Shown piece after piece: positions 8,067-17,308 of a stretch of 64,000 bases of DNA. The position numbers and the translations under genes were made by a program. The notes under the pieces are model-generated. The model saw only the letters and a program-made list of their open reading frames with translations. It did no database searches and was not told where the DNA came from. The DNA is from Paraburkholderia guartelaensis. Its GTDB lineage: Bacteria; Pseudomonadota; Gammaproteobacteria; Burkholderiales; Burkholderiaceae. Each line of letters starts with the position of its first letter. The stretch's first letter is position 1. The stretch covers positions 124,001-188,000 of the forward strand of contig NZ_SMOD01000002.1 of assembly GCF_004353905.1 (NCBI RefSeq), written 5' to 3'.

Positions 8067-8975
8067 ATGGAGTCCATCGCGATTTACGACGCAACCGCCA
8101 CGGCGCGCCTGCTCGACTTCGGCGTGCTGCTCGACGCCCTCGCCACGGCCGCGCAGGACCACGACGCGGGCCGCATTCACGCGCCCGTGCGCACCGGCGT
8201 GCCGCTCAAGGGCAACGGCGTCATGCTCTCGATGCCCGCCAGCGCCGACGATATCGCCATCCACAAGCTCGTGAGCGTGTGCCCGGCCAACACGGCGCTC
8301 GGCATGCCGACCATCTTCGGCGCGGTGACGGTGTGCAATGGTGCGACGGGACAGCCGGAGTTCATTCTCGACGGCCCGACCGTGACCGGGCGGCGCACCG
8401 CGGCGCTCTCCATGCTGGGTGTGCGCCTCTTTCACCCCGGCGCGCCGCACGCGTTTCTGGTGATCGGTACCGGACAGCAGGCGCGTTTTCATGCCGAGGC
8501 GATCGGCGCGCTTTATCCGGCGGCAACGCTTTACGTGAAAGGCCGAACCGAAGCGTCCGAACAGGCATTCCGCGCCCACTTCGCGCAGTCCGGCGTGGAA
8601 GTGATGCCCGCGCACGGTGCGGTACCGCAAGCAGTCGACGTGGTCATCGCCGCGACGACGAGCAAGACGCCCGTGTACGACGACGCGGCGCGAAACGACC
8701 GGCTCGTGATCGGCGTGGGCGCCTTCACGCCGGACGCGGCCGAGATCGCCCAGGACACGGTGCGTGCGAGCCGCGTGTTCGTCGACGATTTTGCAGCCGC
8801 GCGCGAAGAAGCCGGCGACCTGCTGCAGGCTGGCGTCGACTGGGCGAACGTGCGCACGATCGGCTCCGCCGTGGCGGACGGCGCGGCGCATGATGGCAGT
8901 CCGGTGCTGCTGAAGACGGTCGGCAGTGGCGCGTGGGATCTCGCCGCGTGCCGCGTGGCCCGGCAAATGCGCTGA
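8067..8975 (+). CDS. Ornithine cyclodeaminase/mu-crystallin family reductase (probable piperideine/pyrroline-2-carboxylate reductase)
   Basis: A 302-residue protein of the OCD/mu-crystallin family with an NAD(P)-binding core (FLVIGTGQQARFHAEAI) and the IHKLVSVCPAN block. Family members include ornithine cyclodeaminase, alanine dehydrogenases and the LhpI-type reductases that reduce cyclic imines to L-proline or L-pipecolate. It follows the DadA-like gene by 60 bp with a CAGGAGAG ribosome site, so it is likely cotranscribed. I infer reduction of the cyclic imine made by the DadA-like enzyme, taking the place that DpkA holds in the Pseudomonas D-lysine route; no DpkA-like gene is visible in the window. 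Confidence 0.82.
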   Translation: MESIAIYDATATARLLDFGVLLDALATAAQDHDAGRIHAPVRTGVPLKGNGVMLSMPASADDIAIHKLVSVCPANTALGMPTIFGAVTVCNGATGQPEFILDGPTVTGRRTAALSMLGVRLFHPGAPHAFLVIGTGQQARFHAEAIGALYPAATLYVKGRTEASEQAFRAHFAQSGVEVMPAHGAVPQAVDVVIAATTSKTPVYDDAARNDRLVIGVGAFTPDAAEIAQDTVRASRVFVDDFAAAREEAGDLLQAGVDWANVRTIGSAVADGAAHDGSPVLLKTVGSGAWDLAACRVARQMR

Positions 8976-9048
8976 CCCGCACGCGCGGATTAGAATCGCA
9001 CATCGATCGCGCAGCACGATCCCATCCGAGACCCAAGGCAAACGCACC

Positions 9049-10137
9049 ATGACGACGAGCGCCCCCCAACCCGCCGTGAAGGTACTGCGCGGCGATGTCA
9101 TCGAAACGACGCATATCGCCCACATTGCTGTGGTCGACGCCGAGGGCCGCTTGCTCTACACCCTCGGCGACCCGCATCGCATGACGCTCGTGCGCTCGGC
9201 GGCCAAGCCCGCGCAGGCGCTCGCCGTGGTCGAAACCGGCGCGCTCGAGCGCTTTGGCTTCGACGACGCCGATCTCGCGCTCATGTGCGCCTCGCATAGC
9301 AGCGAGGACCGCCATATCGAGCGTACGCGCGCGATGCTCGCGAAGGTCTCCGCCACGGAATCGGACCTGCGCTGCGGCGGCCATGTGCCGATCTCGGACG
9401 CCGTCTACAAGGCGTGGATCAAGCGCGACTTCACGCCTGGCGCCGTGTGCAGCAACTGCTCGGGCAAGCACGCGGGCATGCTCGCGGGCGCCCGCGCGAT
9501 CGGCGCGGCGCTGGCCGATTACCATCTGCCTTCGCACCCCTTGCAGCAACACGTGAAACGGGTCGTGGCCGAGGTTTGCGATCTTCCCGAGACGGGCGTC
9601 GAGTGGGGCATCGACGGCTGCAATCTGCCCACGCCCGCCTTCCCGCTCGACCGGCTCGCCCGCCTGTTCGTGAAGCTCGCCGATGCGCAGGACCGTGCGG
9701 GCTTCACGGGCTCAGCGGGCTCGACCGCGGCCGACTCGCGCTCGCAGGCGCTCGCCCACATCTATCGCGCGATGACGTCGTATCCGGAACTCGTGGCGGG
9801 CGAAGGCCGTTTCTGCACGGCGCTCATGAGTGCGTTCGAAGGCGCGCTCGTCGGCAAGCTGGGTGCGGCGGGCAGTTATGCGATTGGTGTGCGCGCAAGC
9901 GCGGCGACCGCACCGCACACGGGCGGCCCGGCACTGGGTATCGCGGTGAAGATCGAAGATGGCGATCTGACCGCGCTTTATGCCACCGTCGTGGAAGTGC
10001 TCAGGCAACTGGGCATCGGCACGACGGAACAGCTCGCACAACTGAGTAAATTTGATGCCCCGCGCATCGTCAACACGATGAGCGTCGAGACGGGTTACGT
10101 CGCGCCGCAGTTCACGCTAGAGCGCGCCGCTTCGTAA
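9049..10137 (+). CDS. Asparaginase (PF06089 / Rhizobium-type asparaginase II family)
   Basis: A 362-residue protein matching the asparaginase family typified by Rhizobium etli, unrelated to the E. coli AnsA/AnsB fold. Characteristic blocks are LVRSAAKPAQALAVVE, ASHSSEDRHIE, CSNCSGKHAGMLA and GIDGCNLPTPAFPL. The ATG at 9049 is preferred over the longer upstream frame because similarity starts at PAVKVLRGDVIE. It lies 73 bp after the reductase gene on the same strand, probably the last gene of that operon. It hydrolyses L-asparagine to aspartate and ammonia in the cytoplasm. Why it travels with this cluster is unclear. Confidence 0.86.
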   Translation: MTTSAPQPAVKVLRGDVIETTHIAHIAVVDAEGRLLYTLGDPHRMTLVRSAAKPAQALAVVETGALERFGFDDADLALMCASHSSEDRHIERTRAMLAKVSATESDLRCGGHVPISDAVYKAWIKRDFTPGAVCSNCSGKHAGMLAGARAIGAALADYHLPSHPLQQHVKRVVAEVCDLPETGVEWGIDGCNLPTPAFPLDRLARLFVKLADAQDRAGFTGSAGSTAADSRSQALAHIYRAMTSYPELVAGEGRFCTALMSAFEGALVGKLGAAGSYAIGVRASAATAPHTGGPALGIAVKIEDGDLTALYATVVEVLRQLGIGTTEQLAQLSKFDAPRIVNTMSVETGYVAPQFTLERAAS

Positions 10138-10148
10138 CCAGCGCAAAT

Positions 10149-10175
10149 GGGCGCGGGCTTTGAAAGCCCGCGCCC
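10149..10175. terminator. Perfect hairpin between convergent genes
   Basis: A perfect inverted repeat with 13-base arms around a single central base (GGGCGCGGGC...GCCCGCGCCC) fills the short gap between the asparaginase stop and the stop of the opposing debranching-enzyme gene. There is no long T-run on either side, so it may act as a bidirectional barrier rather than a classic intrinsic terminator. Confidence 0.6.
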
Positions 10176-10179
10176 AGAC

Positions 10180-12459
10180 TCACAGCAACGCCACGACCTT
10201 CACGTCGCTGCGATCGGCCGATGCCACGACCTTGCCGTCCACACGGCGGAACATGAGCGTCACCGTATGCTTGCCAACGCGCAGATCGCCCACTTCCAGC
10301 CAGTCGATGCCTTCCGGCAGCATGGGCTGCTCGACACGCACCTCGTTGCGCGCCGCGTCGATCGTCACGCCAAGACACGCTTCGAGCATCATGAACGGCG
10401 AACCCGCGGCCCAGGCTTGCGGCAGACAGGCCACCGGATAGGCGGTCGGCGGCTCGCCGCGCCGGCGCGGGAACCCGCAGAACAGTTCGGGCAGACGCAT
10501 GTCGAACGTCACCGCGGCTTCGAACAGCGCCTGCAAGAGGCGCACCGCTGCCGCCTTGCGGCCATAGCGCGCGAGACCGCGTGCGCACAGCGCGTTGTCG
10601 TGCGGCCAGACCGAGCCGTTGTGGTACGCCATCGGGTTGAACCGCGCCTGGCCCGCCGCGAGCGTACGCACGCCCCAGCCCGTGTGAAACAGCGCCGATT
10701 CGAGCACTTCAGCCACGGCGCGGCCGCGCTCCTCCTCGGGCAGCCCGAAGGCGAGCAGATGTCCCGCGTTCGACGCGAGCACGCGGCACAGATCGCCGTG
10801 GCCATCGAGCGCGATGCCGTAGAACTCCGACTCCGGCATCCAGAACTTCTCTTCCACGCAGCGGCGGATTTTGGTGGCGCGCGCGGCGTAGCGCGCCGCG
10901 TCCTCCACCTGGCCGCGATGCGTGGCGAAACGCGACATCGTTTCGAACGCCGCGCTCGCGTACGCCTGCACTTCGACGAGCGCGATCGGGCCATCGGGGA
11001 AACGGCCGTCCGCATGGAATACGGAGTCGTGGCTGTCCTTCCAGCCCTGGTTCGCGAGCCCGCCTTCCGATTCGCGCCGGTAGTCGAGCAGACCGAGTTT
11101 GTTGCGGTCGCATACACCTGCGACCCAGGCCGCCGCGCGTTCCAGCGCCGGCCACAACTCGTCGATCAGCGAGGTGTCGCCCGTGCGTTCGACATAAGCG
11201 CCCGCCAGCACGACGAAGAGCGGCGTGGTGTCCACCCCGCCGTAGTAGAGCGCGAACGGCACTTCGCCCGTGGCGGCCATCTCGCTCTTGCGCATTTCGT
11301 GCATGATCTTGCCGACCGCCGCGTCGCGGAACGCCGAGTCCTCGCGCGCCTGATGCTCCGCGAGAAAACGCAGCACGCCGCGCGCGAGCGCGGGCGTGAG
11401 CCACAGCGTCTGCAGCGAGGTGATGACCGCGTCGCGGCCGAACGGCGTGGAGAACCACGGAATGCCCGCATACGGGTACGGGCCGGTCGGCAGGTCGGTG
11501 GTGAGCAGACCGAGGTCGGCGATCGAGCGGTTGATCCACGCATTGAAGAGCGGATTGCTCGAACGCAAGTGCGCCGCCGCGCGGCGGCGTTCGCGCATCA
11601 CGATATGCGAATCGACCAGCGCGGCGCGCTGGGCGGCGCGGCCCACGCGCTGCTCCTGCGAATCAGCGAGGCAATGCGGGGGCTGGAAGATGCCCGCGCT
11701 CTGCGTGCCAGGCGCAGCGCCGGGCATGGCCTCGACTTCGATCGCCACCGTGAGATAGATCGAGACGCAGGCCTGCGCGGGCAGATCGACCGTGAAATCG
11801 GCGCGATCGGCGAGGAGTTTGTTCGGCGTAGGCGAGAACTCGATACGCACGCGCCGCGCAACCTTGTCGAGGCCGATGTATTCGAGCCGCACTTCGCCGT
11901 CTTCGACACGCGGCGGCATGAGCGTACCGCGTTTTTCGCGCTTGAGGCCGCGCACTTCGAACATGTCGCGGAAGTCGCTTGCGAACGAGATGGAAAGCGG
12001 CACCACGGCATCTTCCGTGCCGTAGTTCGTGAGTTCGATGGCCTCGGTCATCATCGTGCCGGAGAGCACGCGCTCGCGCTGCACGTGAATCACGCCTTCG
12101 GGCGTGGTGGTGCCGCCGAGCGGCGGCAGCGGACGATTGGTCAGGTGGGCCGTGAACACGGCGTTGTCGCTGCTCACGCTGCCCGAGAGCAGCGAGGGCA
12201 CGCGCCCGCCGAACGTGAGACGCAGCGACGAGAGCACGCGCGTGTCGTTGACGAAGAGGCCGTCGTCGATGCCGGTGATGTCGCCGAGCGGATCGTTGAC
12301 GATGAAGGTGCCGCCCGACTTCAGCACATGCTGGTCGGCGCTTGCGACCTCCGGTGTTTCGGGCGCGATGAACGCGCCGTCGGTTTCTCGCGTGTCCTGG
12401 TCGGGATGATCCACGCCGCTTGAGCGCGTGACGCCACCGAGTGTTTCAGGATCCTGCAT
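10180..12459 (-). CDS. Glycogen-debranching-type amylo-alpha-1,6-glucosidase family protein
   Basis: A 759-residue two-domain protein. The N-terminal glycogen-debranching domain spans about residues 40-300 (GDITGIDDGLFVNDTRVLSSL), followed by an (alpha/alpha)6 glucosidase-like domain (GIPWFSTPFGRDAVITSLQTLW, WKDSHDSVFHADG, YHNGSVWPHDNALCARG). Proteins of this family act on alpha-glucans or related glycosides in the cytoplasm; no signal peptide is seen. The ATG at 12459 was chosen for its AGGAGG site six bases upstream. No other glycogen genes are near, so its substrate is open; trehalose- or stress-related carbohydrate turnover is possible. Confidence 0.85.
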   Translation of the reverse strand: MQDPETLGGVTRSSGVDHPDQDTRETDGAFIAPETPEVASADQHVLKSGGTFIVNDPLGDITGIDDGLFVNDTRVLSSLRLTFGGRVPSLLSGSVSSDNAVFTAHLTNRPLPPLGGTTTPEGVIHVQRERVLSGTMMTEAIELTNYGTEDAVVPLSISFASDFRDMFEVRGLKREKRGTLMPPRVEDGEVRLEYIGLDKVARRVRIEFSPTPNKLLADRADFTVDLPAQACVSIYLTVAIEVEAMPGAAPGTQSAGIFQPPHCLADSQEQRVGRAAQRAALVDSHIVMRERRRAAAHLRSSNPLFNAWINRSIADLGLLTTDLPTGPYPYAGIPWFSTPFGRDAVITSLQTLWLTPALARGVLRFLAEHQAREDSAFRDAAVGKIMHEMRKSEMAATGEVPFALYYGGVDTTPLFVVLAGAYVERTGDTSLIDELWPALERAAAWVAGVCDRNKLGLLDYRRESEGGLANQGWKDSHDSVFHADGRFPDGPIALVEVQAYASAAFETMSRFATHRGQVEDAARYAARATKIRRCVEEKFWMPESEFYGIALDGHGDLCRVLASNAGHLLAFGLPEEERGRAVAEVLESALFHTGWGVRTLAAGQARFNPMAYHNGSVWPHDNALCARGLARYGRKAAAVRLLQALFEAAVTFDMRLPELFCGFPRRRGEPPTAYPVACLPQAWAAGSPFMMLEACLGVTIDAARNEVRVEQPMLPEGIDWLEVGDLRVGKHTVTLMFRRVDGKVVASADRSDVKVVALL

Positions 12460-12708
12460 TGCGTGCCTCCTGGGTCCCATGCAAAGGGTTACGGTACGGT
12501 TCGCTTGCGGTTGATTGTAGTGGCTTCGGCGCACGCGTTGGGCGAAAGCGCGAAGAACGGGCCGAAAGATACGCGCGAAATCGGTGGCAAATCGCGGCGA
12601 GAGCAAGGATCGTGCGCGGAAAAAATTGCGGGCGCCGGCACGACGTAACGTGCGGGCGCCCGTGGAGGCGATGCGTGCGCGCGCCGGAAGCGGCGCGCGT
12701 CTTGAGGA

Positions 12709-14010
12709 TCAGCGTTGCGAAATCGGCTTCGCGACGCGCGGCGTTTCGCCGATGAAGAGCTGACGCGGACGGCCGATCTTCTGCTCGGGGTCGGCGATCA
12801 TCTCATTCCACTGCGCGATCCAGCCCACCGTACGCGCCATCGCGAAGATGCAGGTGAACATCGAGGTCGGGATGCCCAGCGCGCGCTGCACGATACCCGA
12901 GTAGAAGTCGACGTTCGGGTACAGCTTGCGCGACACGAAGTATTCGTCTTCCAGCGCGATCTTTTCGAGCTGCATGGCGAGCTTGAAGAGCGGATCGTCG
13001 TGCAGGCCCAGTTCGTTGAGCACTTCGTAGCACGTTTCGCGCATGAGCTTCGCACGCGGATCGTAGTTCTTGTACACGCGATGGCCGAAGCCCATCAGCT
13101 TCACGCCCGAGTTCTTGTCCTTCACCTGCTCGATGAACTTCGGGATGTTATCGACCGAGCCGATCTCTTCCAGCATGTTCAGCGCGGCTTCGTTCGCACC
13201 GCCGTGCGCCGGGCCCCACAGACAGGCGATACCGGCCGCGATACACGCGAACGGGTTCGCGCCCGACGAGCCGGCCAGACGCACCGTCGAGGTCGAAGCG
13301 TTCTGTTCGTGGTCGGCGTGCAGGATGAGAATGCGGTCGAGCGCGCGCACGAGCACGTCGTTGACCTTGTACTCTTCGCTCGGCGCGGAGAACATCATGC
13401 GCATGAAGTTCGCGCTGTACGAGAGGTCGTTCTGCGGATACACGAACGGCTGGCCGATCGAATACTTGTACGCCATGGCGACGAGCGTCGGCAGCTTCGC
13501 GATCATGCGGATCGCCGACACCTCGCGATGCTCCGCGTTGTTGATGTCGAGCGAGTCGTGATAGAACGCGGACAGCGCGCCGACCGCCGCCACCAGAATC
13601 GCCATCGGATGTGCGTCACGGCGGAACCCCCGGAAAAAGAAGTGCATCTGCTCGTGAACCATCGTGTGGTTCTTCACCGAGGCCACGAATTCGTCCTTCT
13701 GCTGCTGCGTGGGCAGCTCGCCCTTGAGCAGGAGGTAGCAGCTTTCGAGGAAGTCGGCGTTTTGCGCGAGGTTGTCGATCGGGTAGCCGCGGTAGAGCAG
13801 TTCGCCCTTGTCGCCGTCGATGTACGTGATCGCCGAGTTGCACGACGCCGTCGACATGAAGCCCGGGTCATACGTGAACATGCCGGTTTGGCCGTACAGC
13901 TTGCGGATGTCGATCACGTCCGGGCCCTGGGTGCCCTTGTAGACCGGCAACTGCACGCCTTCAGCGTGGCCGGGGATGGTGAGCGTGGCGTGTGTCTTCG
14001 AGTCGATCAT
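12709..14010 (-). CDS. gltA: Citrate synthase
   Basis: A 433-residue citrate synthase of the hexameric bacterial type. The catalytic segments are intact: [22 protein letters not shown] and [11 protein letters not shown], with the [19 protein letters not shown] domain start. It condenses acetyl-CoA and oxaloacetate in the TCA cycle. The ATG at 14010 follows AAGGACAG and gives the standard family length; upstream in-frame codons are not needed. It is alone here, not beside the housekeeping sdh genes as is common in relatives, so it may be a second copy or a rearranged locus. Confidence 0.95.
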   Translation of the reverse strand: MIDSKTHATLTIPGHAEGVQLPVYKGTQGPDVIDIRKLYGQTGMFTYDPGFMSTASCNSAITYIDGDKGELLYRGYPIDNLAQNADFLESCYLLLKGELPTQQQKDEFVASVKNHTMVHEQMHFFFRGFRRDAHPMAILVAAVGALSAFYHDSLDINNAEHREVSAIRMIAKLPTLVAMAYKYSIGQPFVYPQNDLSYSANFMRMMFSAPSEEYKVNDVLVRALDRILILHADHEQNASTSTVRLAGSSGANPFACIAAGIACLWGPAHGGANEAALNMLEEIGSVDNIPKFIEQVKDKNSGVKLMGFGHRVYKNYDPRAKLMRETCYEVLNELGLHDDPLFKLAMQLEKIALEDEYFVSRKLYPNVDFYSGIVQRALGIPTSMFTCIFAMARTVGWIAQWNEMIADPEQKIGRPRQLFIGETPRVAKPISQR

Positions 14011-14383
14011 TTTCTGTCCTTGAATTGCTGTCACATCGCAATACTTCGCGCAAACCTCGCGCAACAGGACGCAGCCGCCGGAAAGGCCGGCATCGCTGCG
14101 ACCGCTTGCCGCATTCTACGGCGCGGCGCAGCATCGATTGATAGTGCAGCCAGCAACAATCCCTCTTCAAGCTCGCAACACTGCCAAGCTTGCGGCTTCC
14201 TTAACGTCGATTCCTGCAACAATATTTTGCTCTTGCAATGCAGCATGCGACACCTGACCTCTGCCATACTGCTTGACATGCAAGGGTTTTCCATTACTTG
14301 CATTTTGTAATCTAGCCCGCTTTCAGTTAGCGGGCTTTTTTCACCGCCACACGCGCTTAAAGCAAAACGTAAGGAAGCAACAG
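14011..14383. other. Divergent regulatory region upstream of gltA and of the 133-residue protein gene
   Basis: No credible protein gene. The left part is the gltA leader/promoter region on the minus strand. Near the right end is an inverted repeat ATGCAAG-(12)-CTTGCAT (14279-14304 approx.), followed by an intrinsic terminator at 14314. A TTGACA box at 14273 has no properly spaced partner. A short plus-strand RNA ending at the terminator is possible. Confidence 0.5.
14314..14341 (+). terminator. Intrinsic terminator in front of a gene
   Basis: AGCCCGC, a nine-base loop, GCGGGCT and six T's make a textbook rho-independent terminator on the plus strand. It lies 43 bp upstream of the gene at 14384 rather than after one, so it either ends an unannotated short upstream RNA or acts as a leader attenuator. 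Confidence 0.75.
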
Positions 14384-14785
14384 ATGAACATCTCGGTCGA
14401 CACCCTGTTCGCAGAAGACGAACAAGCAGAGGGCGCCATTGTCACGGCACTCAATCACCAGGACATCGTGGTCGCACTCTCGGCCGCGCTCGCCAACGAA
14501 CGCGTTGCTGTGCTGCACATGCTGTATCCGCGCACCGACGCGCGCACGCACCGCAGCCTCGATCACCTCGTGGACGCGCTCAACGGCCACGGCCTGCACC
14601 AGGTCGCCCGCCTCGTTTCGCAGGAAGCGCACTACCTCGTATTCAAGGATCCGGTGAAGGCATGGAAGGCCTTCCACGAAATCCGCAACGATTCGCTCGC
14701 GATCGGCGTGCACCTCTACTACGCGGGCCTCGTGGGCGAAGCTGCCGAGCACAAGCTCGACGCACACGCGCACGGCCGCGACTAA
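14384..14785 (+). CDS. Conserved hypothetical protein, 133 residues
   Basis: The start at 14384 has AAGGAAG seven bases upstream, and the coding pattern is good throughout. The protein is cytosolic with no membrane segment, largely helical, and rich in His and Ala (LVDALNGHGLHQVARLVSQEAHYLVF, AWKAFHEIRNDSLAIGVHLYYAGL). I do not recognise a family. It is followed by a strong convergent terminator, so it forms a single-gene unit. Confidence 0.75.
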   Translation: MNISVDTLFAEDEQAEGAIVTALNHQDIVVALSAALANERVAVLHMLYPRTDARTHRSLDHLVDALNGHGLHQVARLVSQEAHYLVFKDPVKAWKAFHEIRNDSLAIGVHLYYAGLVGEAAEHKLDAHAHGRD

Positions 14786-14823
14786 GCGAGAGTCGTTCGG
14801 ACTGCGATATTTCTCGCAGCAAC

Positions 14824-14858
14824 AAAAAGGGCGGCCACATCGCGTGGCCGCCCTTTTT
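14824..14858. terminator. Bidirectional intrinsic terminator
   Basis: A perfect inverted repeat: five A's, GGGCGGCCAC, five-base loop ATCGC, GTGGCCGCCC, five T's. It reads as a terminator on both strands and separates the convergent genes ending at 14785 and 14872. Confidence 0.9.
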
Positions 14859-14871
14859 GCATCAGCGTGCG

Positions 14872-15753
14872 TCAGCGCCCGTGGCCGCTCACGAATCGAT
14901 CGATCAACTCGTTGAACGCCGCGGGCCGCGCCAGATTCATCCCATGCGATGCGCCCGCCACACTCGCGCGGCGCACATCGGGCAGCCATGCGTCGAGTGC
15001 GGCCACGGCCCGGTGAAACACCTCCGGACTCAGTTCGCCGTCGATCAGCAGCACGGGGCAGCCCACCTCGGCGGCGTGCTCGCGCGTGTATGCAGGCAGC
15101 GGATCCTGAAACTGCGGCCCTAGCGTGTGCGCGTTGTCGGTGGCCATGCGGCGAAACCCATGCGTGCTCTTCGCCCAGAAGCCGGGCCGGCTCACCGAAT
15201 CGACGAACAACTCCAGCCCCGCGTCCACCTGGCCCGACTCGATCAGCGCCACGGCGCGGGCGCGCAGCGCATTGACGTTCTCGGGCAGCGTGGCGAGCGT
15301 CTGGCCCGGCTGCTGGACCGGCCCGCCCGGATCGGCGAGCGTGAGCGTGCGCACGTGCTGCGGATGGCGCCGCGCGAACTGGAATGACACGAGGCCGCCG
15401 CGCGAATGCCCGATCACGTGCGCCGGGCCGGCGCCCAGGGCATCGACGAACGCCGCAAGCTCATCCGCATGCTGCCGCCAGCTGAACGGCACGCCGCGCG
15501 CCGCCTCCGCGGCGGGCCAGTAGTGCGTGAGACTCACCGAGACACAGCGATACTGCTGCGCGAGGCCGGCCAGCTGCGGCTGCCAGTAGCGGTAGTCGCA
15601 AAGCGAGCCGTGCACGAAGAGAAGGAGTTCGCCTTCGCCCCGTTCAACATAGGGCATAGGCAGGCCGCCGGGCAGTTCGATGAACGTACCGGGGGCCGGA
15701 AAAGCGGCTGGATTCACGGCTGGACGATGTGGGGCAACGGGACAGCGGCGCAT
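14872..15753 (-). CDS. Alpha/beta-fold hydrolase
   Basis: A 293-residue alpha/beta hydrolase from the ATG at 15753; later or earlier starts (up to 15837) cannot be excluded as none has a good ribosome site. The oxyanion region is LLLFVHGSLCDYRYW, the nucleophile elbow is GHSRGGLVSF with Ser as nucleophile, the acid lies near LLIDGELSP, and the catalytic His is in GASHGMNLARP. Substrate unknown; the cap region resembles small-ester or lactone hydrolases. Confidence 0.82.
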   Translation of the reverse strand: MRRCPVAPHRPAVNPAAFPAPGTFIELPGGLPMPYVERGEGELLLFVHGSLCDYRYWQPQLAGLAQQYRCVSVSLTHYWPAAEAARGVPFSWRQHADELAAFVDALGAGPAHVIGHSRGGLVSFQFARRHPQHVRTLTLADPGGPVQQPGQTLATLPENVNALRARAVALIESGQVDAGLELFVDSVSRPGFWAKSTHGFRRMATDNAHTLGPQFQDPLPAYTREHAAEVGCPVLLIDGELSPEVFHRAVAALDAWLPDVRRASVAGASHGMNLARPAAFNELIDRFVSGHGR

Positions 15754-15892
15754 TGCAATGGACTGCGGCCTATGGGCGGTCCATCGCGGCGCACGCCGGC
15801 AAAGTGGCGTATTGTCCCACGGCCGCGGCGCGAACACCCGGCACGCCGGCGCCCTCCCGAGGCGGCGTTGCCTCGTGCGCCGGCTTGCGCCG

Positions 15893-16948
15893 TTATTCGA
15901 CCATTTCGAAAGCGTGCTCGCTCACGAGCGAGGCCGCCGCGCCCGCACCGCGTACCGCGCAGGTGAGCGGCTCGTCGGCCACTCGCACGGTCACGCCAAG
16001 TTCGGCGGCGAGGCACTGGTCGAGCTTCCCGAGCAGCGAGCCGCCGCCCGTGAGCACGATGCCGCTGTCGGCGATATCGGTGACGAGTTCGGCGGGCGCC
16101 GTTTCGAGCACCTGCCGCACCGCGTTGATCACCACGCGCAGCGGCGCGGCCAGCGCGTCCACCACGTCGTGGCTCGTGATCTCGACCGTGCGCGGCAGAC
16201 CGTCTTCCATGCTGCGGCCCGTGGCGCGTATGCGTTCGATGGGTTCGCCGTAGAGCGCGCAGCCAATCGTCTTTTTCACGTGTTCTGCGGTCTGATCGCC
16301 CAGCACGACGCCATAGAGCGTGCGCACATGATCGACGATGGCGCGGTCGAACTGGTCGCCGCCCACGCGCACCGAACCGCTGCACGCCACGCCGCCCAGC
16401 GCGACGATGCCCACTTCCGTCGTGCCGCCGCCGATATCGACGACCATCGAGCCCGTTGCCGCGTGCACCGGCAAACCCGCACCGAGTGCCGAAGCCAGCG
16501 ACTCGCCGATCAGGTTCACGCTAGCAGCGCCTGCCGCGAAGGCCGCCTCGCGAATCGCGCGGCGCTCGACGCGCGTCGCGCCGGCCGGCACGCACACCGT
16601 GAATGCCGCACGGCGGCCGAGCAGACGGCGCGGCTGCGCCATCGCCACGAAGCGGCGCATCATGTGTTCGGCAGCGGAGAAATTGGCGATCACGCCGTGC
16701 GAGAGCGGCCGCACCGTCTCCATATTGGCCGGCGCGCGGCCGAGCAGATCCTTCGCCTCTCGGCCCACCGCGGCCACCGTCGTCTCGCTCGCGCCCGCGC
16801 GTCGCTCGAAGCAGACCACGGAGGGCTGGTTCAGCACGATGCCTTTGTCGGCGGTATAGATCAGCGTGTTGGCCGTACCGAGATCGAGCGCCACGTCCTG
16901 GCGGAACAGCCTTTTGGAAAAAATGGAATGCGGCTTGGCTCGGGCCAT
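15893..16948 (-). CDS. MreB/actin-like rod-shape protein paralogue
   Basis: A 351-residue MreB-family ATPase. The three actin-fold signatures are present: LDLGTANTLIY (phosphate 1), VDIGGGTTEVGIVALGG (phosphate 2) and LTGGGSLLGKLDQ (adenosine). The ATG at 16948 matches the normal MreB N-terminus; the N-terminal extension offered by the longer frame is not family-like. No mreC, mreD, mrdA or rodA genes are adjacent, and the sequence departs from housekeeping MreB (for example PAGATRVERRAIREAAFAAGA), so I take it as an orphan paralogue rather than the main cell-shape gene. The ribosome site is weak. Confidence 0.88.
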   Translation of the reverse strand: MARAKPHSIFSKRLFRQDVALDLGTANTLIYTADKGIVLNQPSVVCFERRAGASETTVAAVGREAKDLLGRAPANMETVRPLSHGVIANFSAAEHMMRRFVAMAQPRRLLGRRAAFTVCVPAGATRVERRAIREAAFAAGAASVNLIGESLASALGAGLPVHAATGSMVVDIGGGTTEVGIVALGGVACSGSVRVGGDQFDRAIVDHVRTLYGVVLGDQTAEHVKKTIGCALYGEPIERIRATGRSMEDGLPRTVEITSHDVVDALAAPLRVVINAVRQVLETAPAELVTDIADSGIVLTGGGSLLGKLDQCLAAELGVTVRVADEPLTCAVRGAGAAASLVSEHAFEMVE

Positions 16949-17308
16949 ATTGGTCTGAAGTTCGGTTCTTTTTGGCGACCCGGCAGACGAAGCGCCGCCG
17001 GATGGCATTCCCGATGGCGGCCTCATCCAGGCAACGCGAACTAGCCGCGCGCCGGGCGGAACGGGCCTACGCGGCCCACAGGGTCGCGGCGACTCCCCGT
17101 AATAACGGCCGCGACCGGCGCGAACTTTAGCCGGTCGAAAAACAACTGCATAGCTTATCCGGAAAATATGGCCGAAATACGACACTGCGGGCTTATGCGA
17201 CTGCCAATTTGTACCGATTTAGCCCGCTGATGTGGCCGGATCGCTGCCGTTTGACGCTGATTAACGGGGCCCGAACTTGCCCCGCCAGCTATCGGATAAG
17301 CCCCACGA
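16949..17308. other. Intergenic region upstream of the MreB paralogue
   Basis: No gene seen. It contains the minus-strand promoter region of the MreB paralogue and the downstream end of the esterase gene. A small hairpin at 17265-17284 (CGGGGC, eight-base loop, GCCCCG, then TTAAT on the minus strand) may be a weak terminator for the esterase. Confidence 0.5.

Noticed and set aside
10147..12423. Plus-strand open frame of 758 codons
   Set aside because: Antisense to the glycogen-debranching-type gene; composition dominated by Arg, Ala and Glu, with no recognisable motif or ribosome site.
14273..14278. TTGACA box as a sigma-70 promoter for the gene at 14384
   Set aside because: No -10 element at 16-18 bp; the nearest TAAT-like box is about 27 bp away, and a terminator follows at once.
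17154..17300. CTTATCCG and CGGATAAG inverted pair about 130 bp apart as a mobile-element end
   Set aside because: Only eight bases, no transposase and no target duplication.
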